From UBA8079 sp049601915 (GTDB lineage: Bacteria > Pseudomonadota > Alphaproteobacteria > UBA6615), in contig JBMYRB010000001.1 in assembly GCA_049601915.1 (NCBI GenBank), positions 434,001-498,000 on the forward strand: a DNA stretch of 64,000 bases, in the 5' to 3' direction. Shown here one piece after another: positions 1 to 9,552 of this stretch (its first letter is position 1; each line of letters begins with the position of its first letter). The translations under genes and the position numbers were made by a program. The notes beneath the pieces are model-generated. The model did no database searches and was not told the origin of the DNA. It was given only the letters and a program-made list of their open reading frames with translations.

Positions 1-392
1 TCAACCGGATCGCGGATCACCGCGCCCGGCGCGGTGAGCGCTGGCACACGGAAGAAACCCTGCTCACACTCGCCGACGCCATCGTCGCGGCAACGTCCGA
101 TGGGCAGCCGGCCCTGGTCGACTGCCTGACCCTGTGGCTCTCCAACGTGATGCATGCCGAGCTCGACCTCGCGGGAGAAACCTCGAGCCTGCTGGACGCG
201 TTTACCCACGCCAAGGGCCCCGTGGTCTGCGTGTCCAACGAGGTCGGCCTGGGGATCGTGCCCGAAAACAAACTGGCGCGCGATTTCCGCGATGCGGCCG
301 GGCGCCTCAACCAACAGGTCGCGGCCCAGGCCGACCGGGTCGATTTCGTGGCCGCCGGCCTTCCCATCACCCTCAAGAACGAGTTGTCATGA
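1..392 (+). CDS. cobP: Adenosylcobinamide kinase / guanylyltransferase, C-terminal part (start outside window)
   Basis: The open frame enters from the left edge (first full codon at base 3) and ends in TGA at 390-392. The visible 129 or so residues carry the CobP/CobU signature RIADHRARRGERW, then LVDCLTLWLSN and later VCVSNEVGLGIVPENKLARD, all conserved in the bifunctional kinase/guanylyltransferase. The family phosphorylates adenosylcobinamide and then transfers GMP to it, in nucleotide-loop assembly of B12. The N-terminal P-loop lies outside the window. The stop overlaps the next start in ATGA, so it is probably translationally coupled to cobW. Confidence 0.93.
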   Translation, partial: NRIADHRARRGERWHTEETLLTLADAIVAATSDGQPALVDCLTLWLSNVMHAELDLAGETSSLLDAFTHAKGPVVCVSNEVGLGIVPENKLARDFRDAAGRLNQQVAAQADRVDFVAAGLPITLKNELS

Positions 393-1414
393 ATCGCATC
401 CCCGCCACCGTCGTCACCGGCTTCCTTGGCGCCGGCAAGACGAGCCTGATCCGCCACCTGCTCGAGAATGCTGGCGGCCGGCGCATCGCGCTGGTGATCA
501 ACGAATTCGGCGAGCTGGGCATCGACCGGGGCATCGTCGAGGGTTGCGCCATTCCCGGCTGCGACGACGACGATGTCGTCGAGCTGGCCAATGGCTGCAT
601 CTGCTGCACGGTGGCAGATGACTTCCTGCCAACGATCTCCGCGCTGCTCGATCGCGCCGACCCACCCGATCACATTGTCATCGAGACGTCAGGCCTGGCC
701 CTGCCCAAGCCGCTGGTCAAGGCCTTCGCCTGGCCCGAGGTACGCGCCCGCACGACCGTGGACGGGGTGGTCACGGTGGTCGACGCCGCCGCCGTCGCGG
801 CCGGGCGCTTCGCCGACGACCCGGAGGCCATCGCCGCGGCTCAGGCCGAGGACCCGTCGCTCAACCATGACAACCCGCTCGAGGAGCTTTTCGTCGACCA
901 GGTGAGCTGCGCCGACCTGATCATCGTCAACAAGGCGGATCTCATCGCCGAGGGTGACGGCTCAGTCGAGGCCGCGCTGGCCCCGCACCGCCGCCCGGGC
1001 GTGCGCGCCGTCCCGGCCACCCATGGCCGGCTCGACCCCGCCATACTGCTCGGGCTCGACGCCGAGGCCGAAGATGATCTCGATACCCGGCCAAGCGTTC
1101 ATGACGGCGAGGACGAACATGATCATGACGATTTCGACAGCTTCACCCTCGCGCTGGGGCCGATACGAGACCCCGACGCCCTCGAACGCCGCCTCGTCAC
1201 AGCGGTGAATGAACACGACATCTTCCGCATCAAGGGCTTCGCCCATGTCCCGGGCAAACCCCGGCGGCTGGTGGTGCAAGGGGTCGGCGGCCGCTTCCAG
1301 CGCTATTTCGACCGTGACTGGGCGGCCGATGAGACGCCCCGGACCGAGCTGGTTGTGATCGGGCGTAGCGGGATGGACCGGGCCGGCATCGAAGTGGTGA
1401 TCCAGGGCGATTGA
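389..1414 (+). CDS. cobW: CobW-family GTPase / metallochaperone
   Basis: 341 residues from the ATG that overlaps the cobP stop. The N-terminus has the G3E GTPase P-loop GFLGAGKTS at about residues 10-18, followed by INEFGELGID and the metal-binding CxCC motif in ELANGCICCTV at about residues 67-77, then the NKAD guanine-specificity motif. An acidic His-rich stretch (HDGEDEHDHDDFDS) lies before the C-terminal CobW domain. The family is thought to deliver cobalt to the late cobaltochelatase, which fits its position directly before cobN. The metal is inferred from family and context. Confidence 0.93.
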   Translation: MNRIPATVVTGFLGAGKTSLIRHLLENAGGRRIALVINEFGELGIDRGIVEGCAIPGCDDDDVVELANGCICCTVADDFLPTISALLDRADPPDHIVIETSGLALPKPLVKAFAWPEVRARTTVDGVVTVVDAAAVAAGRFADDPEAIAAAQAEDPSLNHDNPLEELFVDQVSCADLIIVNKADLIAEGDGSVEAALAPHRRPGVRAVPATHGRLDPAILLGLDAEAEDDLDTRPSVHDGEDEHDHDDFDSFTLALGPIRDPDALERRLVTAVNEHDIFRIKGFAHVPGKPRRLVVQGVGGRFQRYFDRDWAADETPRTELVVIGRSGMDRAGIEVVIQGD

Positions 1415-4400
1415 TGCATCTTCTCGCCGCCGTCCCGGGAACCGTCGACGATGGCTCCGAAGCGATCGATCTGGGCCAGTCGCCCGGGGACATCATTGTT
1501 CTGACAGCCGCGGACACGGAAATTGCCGCGCTCGCCACGGCGAACAGAACACGCCTCGCCAGCGACCCGAATGCTCCCAGCCTGCGCCTCGCGAACTATC
1601 TGCGCCTCGCCCACAACATGTCGGTCGATGTTTACGTGGACGACATCGTCCGTCACGCCAAGCTCGTGGTTTGCCGCCTGCTGGGCGGGCGCGGCTACTG
1701 GCCCTACGGGGTCGATGAAATCGTCGCGGCCTGCCGGGCGGCAGATATTCCCGTCGCCTTCCTGCCGGGTGACGATCAGCCCGACGCAGAGCTGAGCAGC
1801 CTGACCTCGCTCGACGCCGAGGCCAGCCAACGGCTCTGGCAGTATCTCGTCCATGGCGGGATTACGAATGCCGGCAGCTTCCTCGCCTACGCCCAGTCAC
1901 TGATCGGACAGCCGCGCGACTGGCATGAGCCCGCGCCGCTGACCCGGGCCGGTCTCTACTGGCCCGGTGACGGCGCTGTCATGATCGACGACCTGCGCCA
2001 GCACTGGACCGAAGGGGCCCCCGTCGCCGGGATTCTGTTCTACCGGGCGCTGATGCAGGCCGCGAACCTGGCGCCTGTGGACGCGTTGGTCGACGCGCTT
2101 CAGGCGAATGGCCTCAACCCCCTGCCGATCCATGCTGCGAGCCTGAAGGACCCTCTGGCAGAAGCGATGATCACCGAGACACTCGCCGCAGCACCACCCG
2201 ACGTGATCCTCAACGCCACCGGTTTTGCGCTTTCCGCACCCGGTGCGTCCACCGAACGCGGTCCCTTCGCACAGACCGACGCCCCCATCCTGCAAACCGT
2301 TCTGGCCGGGACCACCGAGGATTCCTGGCGCAACACGGCCAACGGCCTGTCGGCGCGCGACATCGCCATGAATGTCGCCCTGCCGGAGGTCGACGGCAGG
2401 CTGCTGGCCCGCGCGGTCGCGTTCAAGGGCTCGGACGTCCATGATGATCTCAGCGAGACGGATATCGTCGCCCATGTGCCCGTCCCGGACAGGATCGACT
2501 TCACCGCCCGGCTCGCGGCCGGCTGGGCAAAGCTGCGCCAGACCCCCGTCGCCCGGCGTCGCGTGGCCATCGTGCTCGCCAACTATCCCAACCGCGACGG
2601 GCGGATCGGGAACGGCGTGGGGCTCGACACGCCTGCCGGGGTGGTATGTGCGCTCGAGGCGATGGCCGGTGCCGGGTATGACATCAAGGGCGCACCCGCG
2701 GACGGGGATGCGCTCGTCGCCCGCCTGCAGGCCGGGCCGACCAATGCCGGGACGGTAGGACGCGTGATCGAAGAGATATTGCCGCTGCCCGATTACGAAC
2801 TGTTCTTCGCAAGGCAGCCGGCGCGCGTGCGCGATGCGGTGATCGAACGCTGGGGACCGCCCGAGGCCGACCCGATGTTCATGGCCGGTCACACGGATTG
2901 CGGCGCATTCGCCGTACCCGCCTTTCGATGTGGCGAGATCGCGATCGGCATGCAGCCCGCGCGGGGTTACAACATCGACCCCGCGGCGAGCTATCACGAT
3001 CCCGACCTCGTGCCGCCGCATGGCTATTTCGCCTTCTATGCATGGATCCGCGAGAGTTTCGCGGCCGATGCCGCCGTCCATTTCGGCAAGCACGGCAACC
3101 TCGAATGGTTGCCCGGCAAGGCGGTCGCCCTGTCCGAGAATTGTTTTCCCGAGGCCGTGCTCGGCCCGCTGCCCCATATCTATCCGTTCATCGTCAACGA
3201 TCCCGGCGAAGGCACCCAGGCGAAGCGCCGCGCGGCGGCCGTGATCATCGACCATCTCACGCCCCCGCTGGCGCGCGCGGAGACCTACGGCCCGCTCAAG
3301 GATCTGGAAGCACTGGTCGACGAGTATTACGAGGCCGCGAACATCGACCCGCGCCGCCTCGCCGTGCTCGGACGGCAGATCGTCGAACTGGTGCGCGAAA
3401 CCGGCCTCGACCGCGATCTCGGTTTCGCCGCTGACGCAGACCTGACCGACGCCGACGCGCTGAACCGGCTCGACGGCTATCTGTGCGAGCTCAAGGAATT
3501 GCAGATTCGCGACGGGCTGCATGTGTTCGGCCAGGCACCGACCGGCGCGTTGCGCACCGGGCTCCTGTCGGCGCTGGTCCGGCTGCCGCGCGGCACGAAC
3601 ACGCCCGGAGATGTTTCCCTGACGCGCGCGCTGGCACAGGACCTGGGGCTCGATTTCGATCCGCTGGACTGCGATTTCGCGACGCCCTGGGACGGACCCA
3701 GGCCGCCCGCCCTGGCCGACAATCAGCCCTGGCGCACGACCGGCGACACGATCGAGCGGCTGGAGCACATCTGCGAGGCGCTAATCGACGGGACGACCGC
3801 GCCCGACCCGGGCTGGGCCGCCACAAAGGCGGTGCTGGCGACGCTCGTGGAAACGATCGCCCCGGCCATCGACATCTCGGGTGACGGAGAGCTGACGGGC
3901 CTGCTGACCGGCCTCGACGGACGCTTCGTCGCCCCCAGCCCGTCGGGTGCGCCCACCCGCGGCCGGCCAGATGTGCTACCAACGGGGCGCAACTTCTACT
4001 CGGTCGATACCCGCACCGTGCCCACGCCCGCCGCATGGGAGCTGGGGTGGAAGTCCGCGCAGCTGCTGGTCGAGACCCACGCCCAGGCGCATGGTGACTG
4101 GCCCCGTGCGATGGCGCTTTCGGCCTGGGGCACGAGCAACATGCGCACCGGTGGCGACGACATCGCCCAGGCCATGGCACTGATCGGCGCCCAGCCCACC
4201 TGGGACAGCGCGTCACGCCGGGTAACCGGATACGAGATCATGCCGACCTCCGTGCTCGACCGCCCGCGTGTGGATGTGACGTTACGTGTGTCCGGGTTTT
4301 TCCGTGACGCGTTCCCCGGCCTGATCGATCTGTTCGACAGCGCCGTGACCGCCATCGCCGCTCTCGCCGACGAGAGCGAGGGCGACAATCCTCTGGCCGC

Positions 4401-5208
4401 GCGGACCCGCGAGGAAATTTCACGCCTGACAGCCGCGGGCATGATCCCGGAAGACGCGCAGCGCCAGGCCGGATACCGGGTGTTCGGGTCGAAACCCGGC
4501 GCCTACGGGGCCGGGCTTCAGGCCCTGATCGACGAGCAAGGCTGGGACACGGCCGACGATCTCGCCGCCGCCTATATCGCCTGGGGCGGCTGGGCCTATG
4601 GTGCGGGCGCCGGGACGGGCCGCGAAGACTCTTATGGTGTTGCCGCGCACGAGATTTTTGCCCGGCGCCTCGGACGGGTCGAAGCCGTGATCCACAACCA
4701 GGACAACCGCGAGCATGACCTGCTCGACAGCGATGACTACTACCAGTTCGAAGGCGGGCTGGCGGCGGCCGTGACGATGAAGTCCGGCCGCGAACCGACC
4801 GTCTATCACAATGATCATTCCCGCCCCTTCGCTCCGGCAATCCGGACTCTGGAGGACGAAATCTCGCGGGTCGTGCGCGGCCGCGTGACCAACCCGAAAT
4901 GGATCGAAGGCGCGATGCGCCATGGCTACAAGGGCGCGTTCGAGATGGCGGCGACCGTCGATTATCTGTTCGCCTTCGCCGCGACGACCAGCGCCGTGCG
5001 CGACGACCAGTTCGACGCGGTCTACAAGGCCTTCCTCGACGACGACAAGGTTCGCGCCTTCCTCGCCGAGCACAACCCGGCCGCCCTGGCCGAAATGGCC
5101 GGACGCTTCCTCGAGGCCGCCGAACGCGGCCTGTGGCAGGCGCGGTCCAACTCGGCCTATGCTCGGCTGAGCGAACTCGCCGGCCGGCGACTGGGGAACA
5201 CCGGATGA
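1414..5208 (+). CDS. cobN: Cobaltochelatase large subunit CobN
   Basis: About 1264 residues, the usual size for CobN. ATG at 1414 overlaps the cobW stop by one base (TGATG); an in-frame TTG one codon earlier is possible. Family motifs include GNGVGLDTPAGV, VHFGKHGNLEWLPGKA, HIYPFIVNDPGEGTQAKRR and GSKPGAYGAGLQALID. In aerobic B12 synthesis CobN works with CobS and CobT to insert cobalt into hydrogenobyrinic a,c-diamide using ATP. Neither cobS nor cobT is in this window. It resembles the magnesium chelatase H subunit, but the cobW and cobO neighbours make CobN the better call. Confidence 0.95.
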   Translation: MHLLAAVPGTVDDGSEAIDLGQSPGDIIVLTAADTEIAALATANRTRLASDPNAPSLRLANYLRLAHNMSVDVYVDDIVRHAKLVVCRLLGGRGYWPYGVDEIVAACRAADIPVAFLPGDDQPDAELSSLTSLDAEASQRLWQYLVHGGITNAGSFLAYAQSLIGQPRDWHEPAPLTRAGLYWPGDGAVMIDDLRQHWTEGAPVAGILFYRALMQAANLAPVDALVDALQANGLNPLPIHAASLKDPLAEAMITETLAAAPPDVILNATGFALSAPGASTERGPFAQTDAPILQTVLAGTTEDSWRNTANGLSARDIAMNVALPEVDGRLLARAVAFKGSDVHDDLSETDIVAHVPVPDRIDFTARLAAGWAKLRQTPVARRRVAIVLANYPNRDGRIGNGVGLDTPAGVVCALEAMAGAGYDIKGAPADGDALVARLQAGPTNAGTVGRVIEEILPLPDYELFFARQPARVRDAVIERWGPPEADPMFMAGHTDCGAFAVPAFRCGEIAIGMQPARGYNIDPAASYHDPDLVPPHGYFAFYAWIRESFAADAAVHFGKHGNLEWLPGKAVALSENCFPEAVLGPLPHIYPFIVNDPGEGTQAKRRAAAVIIDHLTPPLARAETYGPLKDLEALVDEYYEAANIDPRRLAVLGRQIVELVRETGLDRDLGFAADADLTDADALNRLDGYLCELKELQIRDGLHVFGQAPTGALRTGLLSALVRLPRGTNTPGDVSLTRALAQDLGLDFDPLDCDFATPWDGPRPPALADNQPWRTTGDTIERLEHICEALIDGTTAPDPGWAATKAVLATLVETIAPAIDISGDGELTGLLTGLDGRFVAPSPSGAPTRGRPDVLPTGRNFYSVDTRTVPTPAAWELGWKSAQLLVETHAQAHGDWPRAMALSAWGTSNMRTGGDDIAQAMALIGAQPTWDSASRRVTGYEIMPTSVLDRPRVDVTLRVSGFFRDAFPGLIDLFDSAVTAIAALADESEGDNPLAARTREEISRLTAAGMIPEDAQRQAGYRVFGSKPGAYGAGLQALIDEQGWDTADDLAAAYIAWGGWAYGAGAGTGREDSYGVAAHEIFARRLGRVEAVIHNQDNREHDLLDSDDYYQFEGGLAAAVTMKSGREPTVYHNDHSRPFAPAIRTLEDEISRVVRGRVTNPKWIEGAMRHGYKGAFEMAATVDYLFAFAATTSAVRDDQFDAVYKAFLDDDKVRAFLAEHNPAALAEMAGRFLEAAERGLWQARSNSAYARLSELAGRRLGNTG

Positions 5209-5831
5209 ACGATACAGATAAAACCGCCACAGACGAAGACGACGCCCGCTGGGCGGACAGGAAACGCAAGCAGAAGGCCGCGCGTGACCGCATGCTTGCG
5301 ACCAAGACCCACGAAAAGGGCCTGCTGATGGTCCATACCGGCAAGGGCAAGGGCAAGACGACCGCCGCCATGGGGCTGGCCATGCGCGCGCTGGGCAACG
5401 GCATGAAGGTCGGCATCATCCAGTTCGTGAAGGGCAAATGGGAGACCGGCGAGCGGGAGATCTTCCAGCATTTCCCCGACCAGGTGACCATCAAGGTCAT
5501 GGGCGAGGGCTTCTCTTGGGATTCGCAAGACCGGCAACGCGACATCGCCGCCGCCGAGGCCGCCTGGGACATGGCGAAGGAGATGATAAGCGACCCGCAA
5601 TACGGGCTGGTGGTGCTCGACGAACTCAACATTCCGCTTCGCTACGACCATCTGAACATCAACGACGTCGTCGCCGGCCTTCTACAAAAGCAGCCCGACA
5701 TGCATGTCGTCGTGACCGGGCGCAACGCCAAACCCGAACTGATCGAGGCCGCGGACATGGTCACCGACATGACGATGGTGAAGCATCATTTCCGCGAAGA
5801 CGTGAAGGCGCAGAAGGGCATCGAGTTCTGA
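5205..5831 (+). CDS. cobO: Cob(I)yrinic acid a,c-diamide adenosyltransferase
   Basis: 208 residues; the ATG overlaps the cobN stop in ATGA. A Lys/Arg-rich N-terminus precedes the P-loop HTGKGKGKTTAAMG at about residues 44-57, then IIQFVKGKWETGE, LVVLDELNIPLRY and VVTGRNAKPELIEAADMVT, all typical of the BtuR/CobO/CobA family. It transfers the 5'-deoxyadenosyl group of ATP to cobalt of the reduced corrin. The length and all main motifs are normal. Coupling to cobN places adenosylation straight after cobalt insertion in the pathway. Confidence 0.95.
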   Translation: MNDTDKTATDEDDARWADRKRKQKAARDRMLATKTHEKGLLMVHTGKGKGKTTAAMGLAMRALGNGMKVGIIQFVKGKWETGEREIFQHFPDQVTIKVMGEGFSWDSQDRQRDIAAAEAAWDMAKEMISDPQYGLVVLDELNIPLRYDHLNINDVVAGLLQKQPDMHVVVTGRNAKPELIEAADMVTDMTMVKHHFREDVKAQKGIEF

Positions 5832-5844
5832 GGACGATGCGCTC

Positions 5845-7356
5845 ATGACGTCTCCCACGAGGACCCCGGCCGTCATGTTCCAGGGCACCGGCTCGGACGT
5901 CGGCAAGTCGCTGATCGTCGCCGGGATGGCGCGATTATTCGCCCGGCAGGGCCTCGCGGTGCGCCCCTTCAAACCCCAGAACATGTCCAACAATGCCGCA
6001 CCCGCCGTCTCCCATAAGACGGGCTGGGGAGAGATCGGCCGGGCCCAGGCACTGCAGGCGCGCGCCGCCGGGCTGACCCCCCATACCGACATGAACCCGG
6101 TTCTGCTCAAGCCGCAATCCGACATCGGTGCGCAAGTCGTGGTGAATGGTCGTGTCGCGGGCAATGCCGACGCACGGGCCTATCATGACCTCAAGCCGTC
6201 ACTTCTGCCCGGCGTCCTCGACGCCTATAACCGCCTCGCTAATGGTGCGGATGTGATGCTGATCGAGGGTGCAGGCAGCCCGGCCGAGGTGAACCTGCGC
6301 GCCGGCGATATCGCCAATATGGGTTTCGCCGAGGCCGCCGACGTGCCGGTGGTCCTGGTCGGAGACATAGAACGCGGCGGGGTGATCGCCGCGCTCGTCG
6401 GCACCTGGACATTGCTGCCGCCCGGCGAACGCACGCGGCTGGCAGGCTTCATCGTCAACCGGTTTCGCGGCGACATCAGCCTGTTCGACGACGCGCTGCC
6501 GGTCATCCAGGGGCAAACCGGGATGAATCCGCTCGGCATTTTGCCCTGGCTCGAGACCGCGCGGGACCTGCCGGCCGAAGACACGGCATCCCTGGCGGAT
6601 CGTTATGACGGCGCGGGCTGGTCTGCCGCCGACATCCGTATCGCGGTGCCACGTCTGCCGCGAATTTCCAACTTCGACGACCTCGACCCCCTGGCGGCCG
6701 AGCCGGACGTGGCAATACGTCTCGTGGAGCCCGGTGTTCCGCTACCGACCGACGCAGACATGGTTTTGCTCTGCGGCTCGAAATCCACCCGCGGTGATAT
6801 GGCAATGCTGCGGGAGCATGGCTGGGCCGGCCAGATCGCCGCAGCGGCCCAGCGCGGTGTCCACGTCGTCGGCATCTGCGGCGGCTACCAGATGCTAGGC
6901 CGCTGTATCGCGGACCCCGAGGGTATCGAGGGCGACGCTGGCGAGACGGAAGGGCTGGGTCTGCTGGACATCGAGACAATCATGTCGAACGAGAAAGCGC
7001 TGGCGCCAGTGGCCGCCGTGTCATCCACGACGGGCGACGCGATCACCGGGTTCGAGATGCATATGGGCGAGACGACGGGACCGGACACGGAGCGGCCGAT
7101 GCTGATGATCGACGGTGCGGATAGGCCGCGCCCCGATGGCGCCCTGTCGGTCGATGGGCGCATCAGTGGCACCTATGTGCACGGCGTTTTCGCCGCAGAC
7201 GAGTTCCGTCAGAATTTTCTCAAACGCCTGAACCCCGCGCGCAGCCGCGGCTTCGCGTGGAGCCGACACATAGATGCTGCGCTCGACCAGCTTGCCGATC
7301 ACATGGAAGAGCATGTCGACACCGCGCAGATCCTGGAGATCGCGCGCGCCGGATAG
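5845..7356 (+). CDS. cobQ: Cobyric acid synthase (glutamine-hydrolysing)
   Basis: 503 residues, normal for CobQ/CbiP. The N-terminal synthetase domain starts with MFQGTGSDVGKSLIVAG (P-loop-like) and includes KPQNMSNNA. The C-terminal class I-like glutamine amidotransferase domain carries the nucleophile motif VGICGGYQMLGR near residue 345 and the His motif GTYVHGVF near residue 439. It amidates the b, d, e and g carboxylates of adenosylcobyrinic a,c-diamide. It begins 13 bases after cobO in the same run of + strand genes. Confidence 0.96.
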   Translation: MTSPTRTPAVMFQGTGSDVGKSLIVAGMARLFARQGLAVRPFKPQNMSNNAAPAVSHKTGWGEIGRAQALQARAAGLTPHTDMNPVLLKPQSDIGAQVVVNGRVAGNADARAYHDLKPSLLPGVLDAYNRLANGADVMLIEGAGSPAEVNLRAGDIANMGFAEAADVPVVLVGDIERGGVIAALVGTWTLLPPGERTRLAGFIVNRFRGDISLFDDALPVIQGQTGMNPLGILPWLETARDLPAEDTASLADRYDGAGWSAADIRIAVPRLPRISNFDDLDPLAAEPDVAIRLVEPGVPLPTDADMVLLCGSKSTRGDMAMLREHGWAGQIAAAAQRGVHVVGICGGYQMLGRCIADPEGIEGDAGETEGLGLLDIETIMSNEKALAPVAAVSSTTGDAITGFEMHMGETTGPDTERPMLMIDGADRPRPDGALSVDGRISGTYVHGVFAADEFRQNFLKRLNPARSRGFAWSRHIDAALDQLADHMEEHVDTAQILEIARAG

Positions 7357-7374
7357 AAGCCGAACCCGACAGCG

Positions 7375-8370
7375 TCAGCGTAACGACACGCTGGCGAGCA
7401 GCGCGACGATCACCGCCTCGAACAAACACGCCACCACAAACAGATACAGCGCGCGGCGAATATCCGTGCCGCCAATCTGCGCGCTGAACTTCCCGCCGAC
7501 CCAGGGTTCATCCTCGACCTTGCCGTCGTAGCTGCGCGGCCCCGCCAGTGCGACCCCGATACCCCCGGCCATCGCCGCCTCGGGCCAGCCCGCATTGGGC
7601 GACCTGTGTTTACCGCCGTCGCGCGCCATCACCCGCAACGCCGAGACCGGCCGCCCCCGCGGCACGAACAGGCTGGCGACCACGATCATCGCCGCCGCGA
7701 TACGCGCCGGCGCGTAATTCAGGACATCGTCGAGGCGGGCGGCGACCATGCCGAACGCCCCGTGGCGGGGTGTCCGGTAACCGATCATCGAATCCATCGT
7801 GTTGACGGTCTTGTAGGCCAGCAGCCCCGGCAGCCCGAACAGCAGGTACCAGAAGACCGGCGCCACCACCCCGTCGGCGAAATTCTCGGCCAGGCTTTCA
7901 ATCGCCGCCCGCGCCACCCCATGCGCATCGAGGGTTTTCGGGTCGCGCCCGACAATGCGCGCCACGGCCAAACGGGCGCCGTCAAGCCCGTCGCGATCGA
8001 GCGCATGGGCGACGGCACGCACATGGTCGAACAGGCTCCGCTGGGCGATCAACAGCGTGATCGCAACCAGCTCGATCGCCCAGCCATAGGGAAACATGCG
8101 CGCGAGTTCGGTCAGGCCCCAACCGGCCGCCACCGCCGTTGCAACCATCACCAGCACAACCATCGCGCCGCGCGTGCGGCGCGCGGAATCGCTTCGCTGT
8201 TCGCGGTTGAGGCGACGGTCGAACCACCCCACCAGACGCCCCACCACCGCAACGGGGTGCGGAATCACACGAAATATTGGTCCAAACTCCCCGAAAACAG
8301 CGTCGATGACGAGTGCCGCAAACAGGATCGCGGCGATCGAAAGGCCCGCAATTTCAGGGTTCAGGAACAT
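7375..8370 (-). CDS. cobD: Adenosylcobinamide-phosphate synthase (CobD/CbiB), membrane protein
   Basis: 331 residues from the ATG at 8370 (MFLNPEIAG); an upstream ATT at 8406 is an unlikely start. Several hydrophobic segments occur, for example AAILFAALVIDAVFGE and LVMVATAVAAGWGLTEL. Family signatures include HPVAVVGRLVGWFDRRLN, SLAENFADGVVAPVFWY and PGLLAYKTVNTMDSMIGY. It attaches aminopropanol or its phosphate to cobyric acid at the inner membrane. It faces cobQ tail to tail and is divergent from cbiX with about 130 bases between them. Confidence 0.93.
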   Translation of the reverse strand: MFLNPEIAGLSIAAILFAALVIDAVFGEFGPIFRVIPHPVAVVGRLVGWFDRRLNREQRSDSARRTRGAMVVLVMVATAVAAGWGLTELARMFPYGWAIELVAITLLIAQRSLFDHVRAVAHALDRDGLDGARLAVARIVGRDPKTLDAHGVARAAIESLAENFADGVVAPVFWYLLFGLPGLLAYKTVNTMDSMIGYRTPRHGAFGMVAARLDDVLNYAPARIAAAMIVVASLFVPRGRPVSALRVMARDGGKHRSPNAGWPEAAMAGGIGVALAGPRSYDGKVEDEPWVGGKFSAQIGGTDIRRALYLFVVACLFEAVIVALLASVSLR

Positions 8371-8499
8371 CGCGGCATCCTGCGAGGGCCGGCCGCGCCG
8401 GGTCAATCATGCGCCCGTCGAAACGTCCACACAGCAATTGCGCTTGTCCACTTGGCCGGGCGGGACCGGCATGGTCTATTGCGCGTTCAGGAGCAATAT
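8371..8499. promoter_or_regulatory. Divergent promoter region between cobD and cbiX
   Basis: 129 bases between divergently oriented starts, so it should hold promoters for both directions. A purine-rich AGGAG sits about 7 bases before the cbiX ATG (8489-8493). The stretch is too short for a full cobalamin riboswitch and I do not see the conserved B12-box core in it. Confidence 0.4.
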
Positions 8500-9531
8500 A
8501 TGTCTGAAGAATTTGGAATCATGGTGTGCGGCCACGGCAGCCGCGATGAGGGTGCCGTGCGGGAATTTGCCGTCGTCGCCGAGGCGCTGCGCGAACGTTT
8601 CGCCGATCGCGAGGTGGAGCATGGTTTCCTCGAATTCGCGACGCCGATCATCCGCGACGGGCTCGACAAGCTGGTTGCACGCGGGATCACCCGCATCTTC
8701 GCGCTGCCGGGCATGCTGTTCGCCGCCGGGCACGCCAAGAACGATATTCCCTCCGTCCTGAACACCTATGCGGCACAGAACCCGGGCGTCGAGATCATCT
8801 ACGGCCGTGAGCTGGGCATCGATCTGAAGATGATCCGTGCCGCCGGCGACCGGGTGCAGGAAGCCATCACGACGGCGAATGCAGAGCATGGCGAGGTCCC
8901 CATGCACGAGACGATGCTGCTCACCGTCGGGCGCGGCGCGTCCGACCCCGATGCGAATTCCAACGTGGCAAAGGTCTCCCGCATGCTTTGGGAAGGGCTG
9001 GGCTTCGGCTGGGGCGAGACCGCCTATTCCGGGGTGACCTTCCCGCTCGTGCAACCGGGCCTGGAACATGCGGTGAAGCTGGGTTATCGGCGGATTGTGA
9101 TCTTCCCCTATTTCCTGTTCACCGGCATCCTGGTCAATCGCATCTACGACCACACCGACATGGTGGCGGCCAACCATCCCGACATCCAGTTCGTGAAGGC
9201 GCCGTATCTTAACGACCACCCCCAGGTCCTCGAGACCTTCGCCGACCGGGTCGACGAGATTCTCAACGGCACGAACCTGATGAACTGTCAGATGTGCAAG
9301 TACCGTGAACAGGTGTTGGGCTTCGAGACCGAGGTCGGCCTGCCCCAGGAGAGCCATCACCATCATGTCGAGGGGATCGGCACGGGATCAGGCGAAGCGC
9401 ACAGCCATGATCACAGTCATGAACATGATCACGACCATAGCCACGATCACAGTCACGACCACGGACACCATCCCTACCCCCATGCCGACCATCCGCACGG
9501 CCCGCGTACGTTGCCGGCGGAAGGCGACTAA
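8500..9531 (+). CDS. cbiX: CbiX-type sirohydrochlorin cobaltochelatase (long form, MXCXXC and His-rich tail)
   Basis: 343 residues; start chosen at the ATG with AGGAG 7 bases upstream, not the much earlier open frame. Two CbiX-like halves are visible: VCGHGSRDEGAVREFA with a probable metal-binding His near residue 12, and FALPGMLFAAGHAKNDIPS. At about residues 261-266 is MNCQMC, an MXCXXC motif that binds a 4Fe-4S cluster in characterised long CbiX proteins. The last 60 or so residues are extremely rich in His and Asp. The enzyme inserts cobalt into sirohydrochlorin, the early-cobalt entry to B12. It heads the cobH-cobL-cobI-cbiG/cobJ run. Confidence 0.93.
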   Translation: MSEEFGIMVCGHGSRDEGAVREFAVVAEALRERFADREVEHGFLEFATPIIRDGLDKLVARGITRIFALPGMLFAAGHAKNDIPSVLNTYAAQNPGVEIIYGRELGIDLKMIRAAGDRVQEAITTANAEHGEVPMHETMLLTVGRGASDPDANSNVAKVSRMLWEGLGFGWGETAYSGVTFPLVQPGLEHAVKLGYRRIVIFPYFLFTGILVNRIYDHTDMVAANHPDIQFVKAPYLNDHPQVLETFADRVDEILNGTNLMNCQMCKYREQVLGFETEVGLPQESHHHHVEGIGTGSGEAHSHDHSHEHDHDHSHDHSHDHGHHPYPHADHPHGPRTLPAEGD

Positions 9532-9552
9532 CCGCCGCGCCGACATGTGCCG

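Noticed and set aside
1897..3768. Long minus-strand open frame inside cobN
   Set aside because: It is antisense to the strongly conserved CobN frame and has the Arg/Gly/Gln-rich composition of a shadow frame.
1414..5208. cobN as a magnesium chelatase H subunit (bchH)
   Set aside because: The CobN-type motifs and the neighbours cobW and cobO fit B12 synthesis. No chlorophyll genes are visible.
7606..8499. Very long open frame that runs through cobD on the opposite strand into cbiX
   Set aside because: It is a high-GC shadow of cobD. The conserved CbiX sequence begins at ATG 8500 with a proper ribosome site, and the part before it has no family signal.
8371..8499. Cobalamin riboswitch before cbiX
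   Set aside because: The gap is only 129 bases and shows no B12-box core. The likely place for one is ahead of the first cob gene, outside this window.
9370..9500. Tandem-repeat element in the cbiX 3' end
   Set aside because: The repeated cat/cac/gac codons encode the His/Asp tail of the protein and are not a separate DNA repeat.
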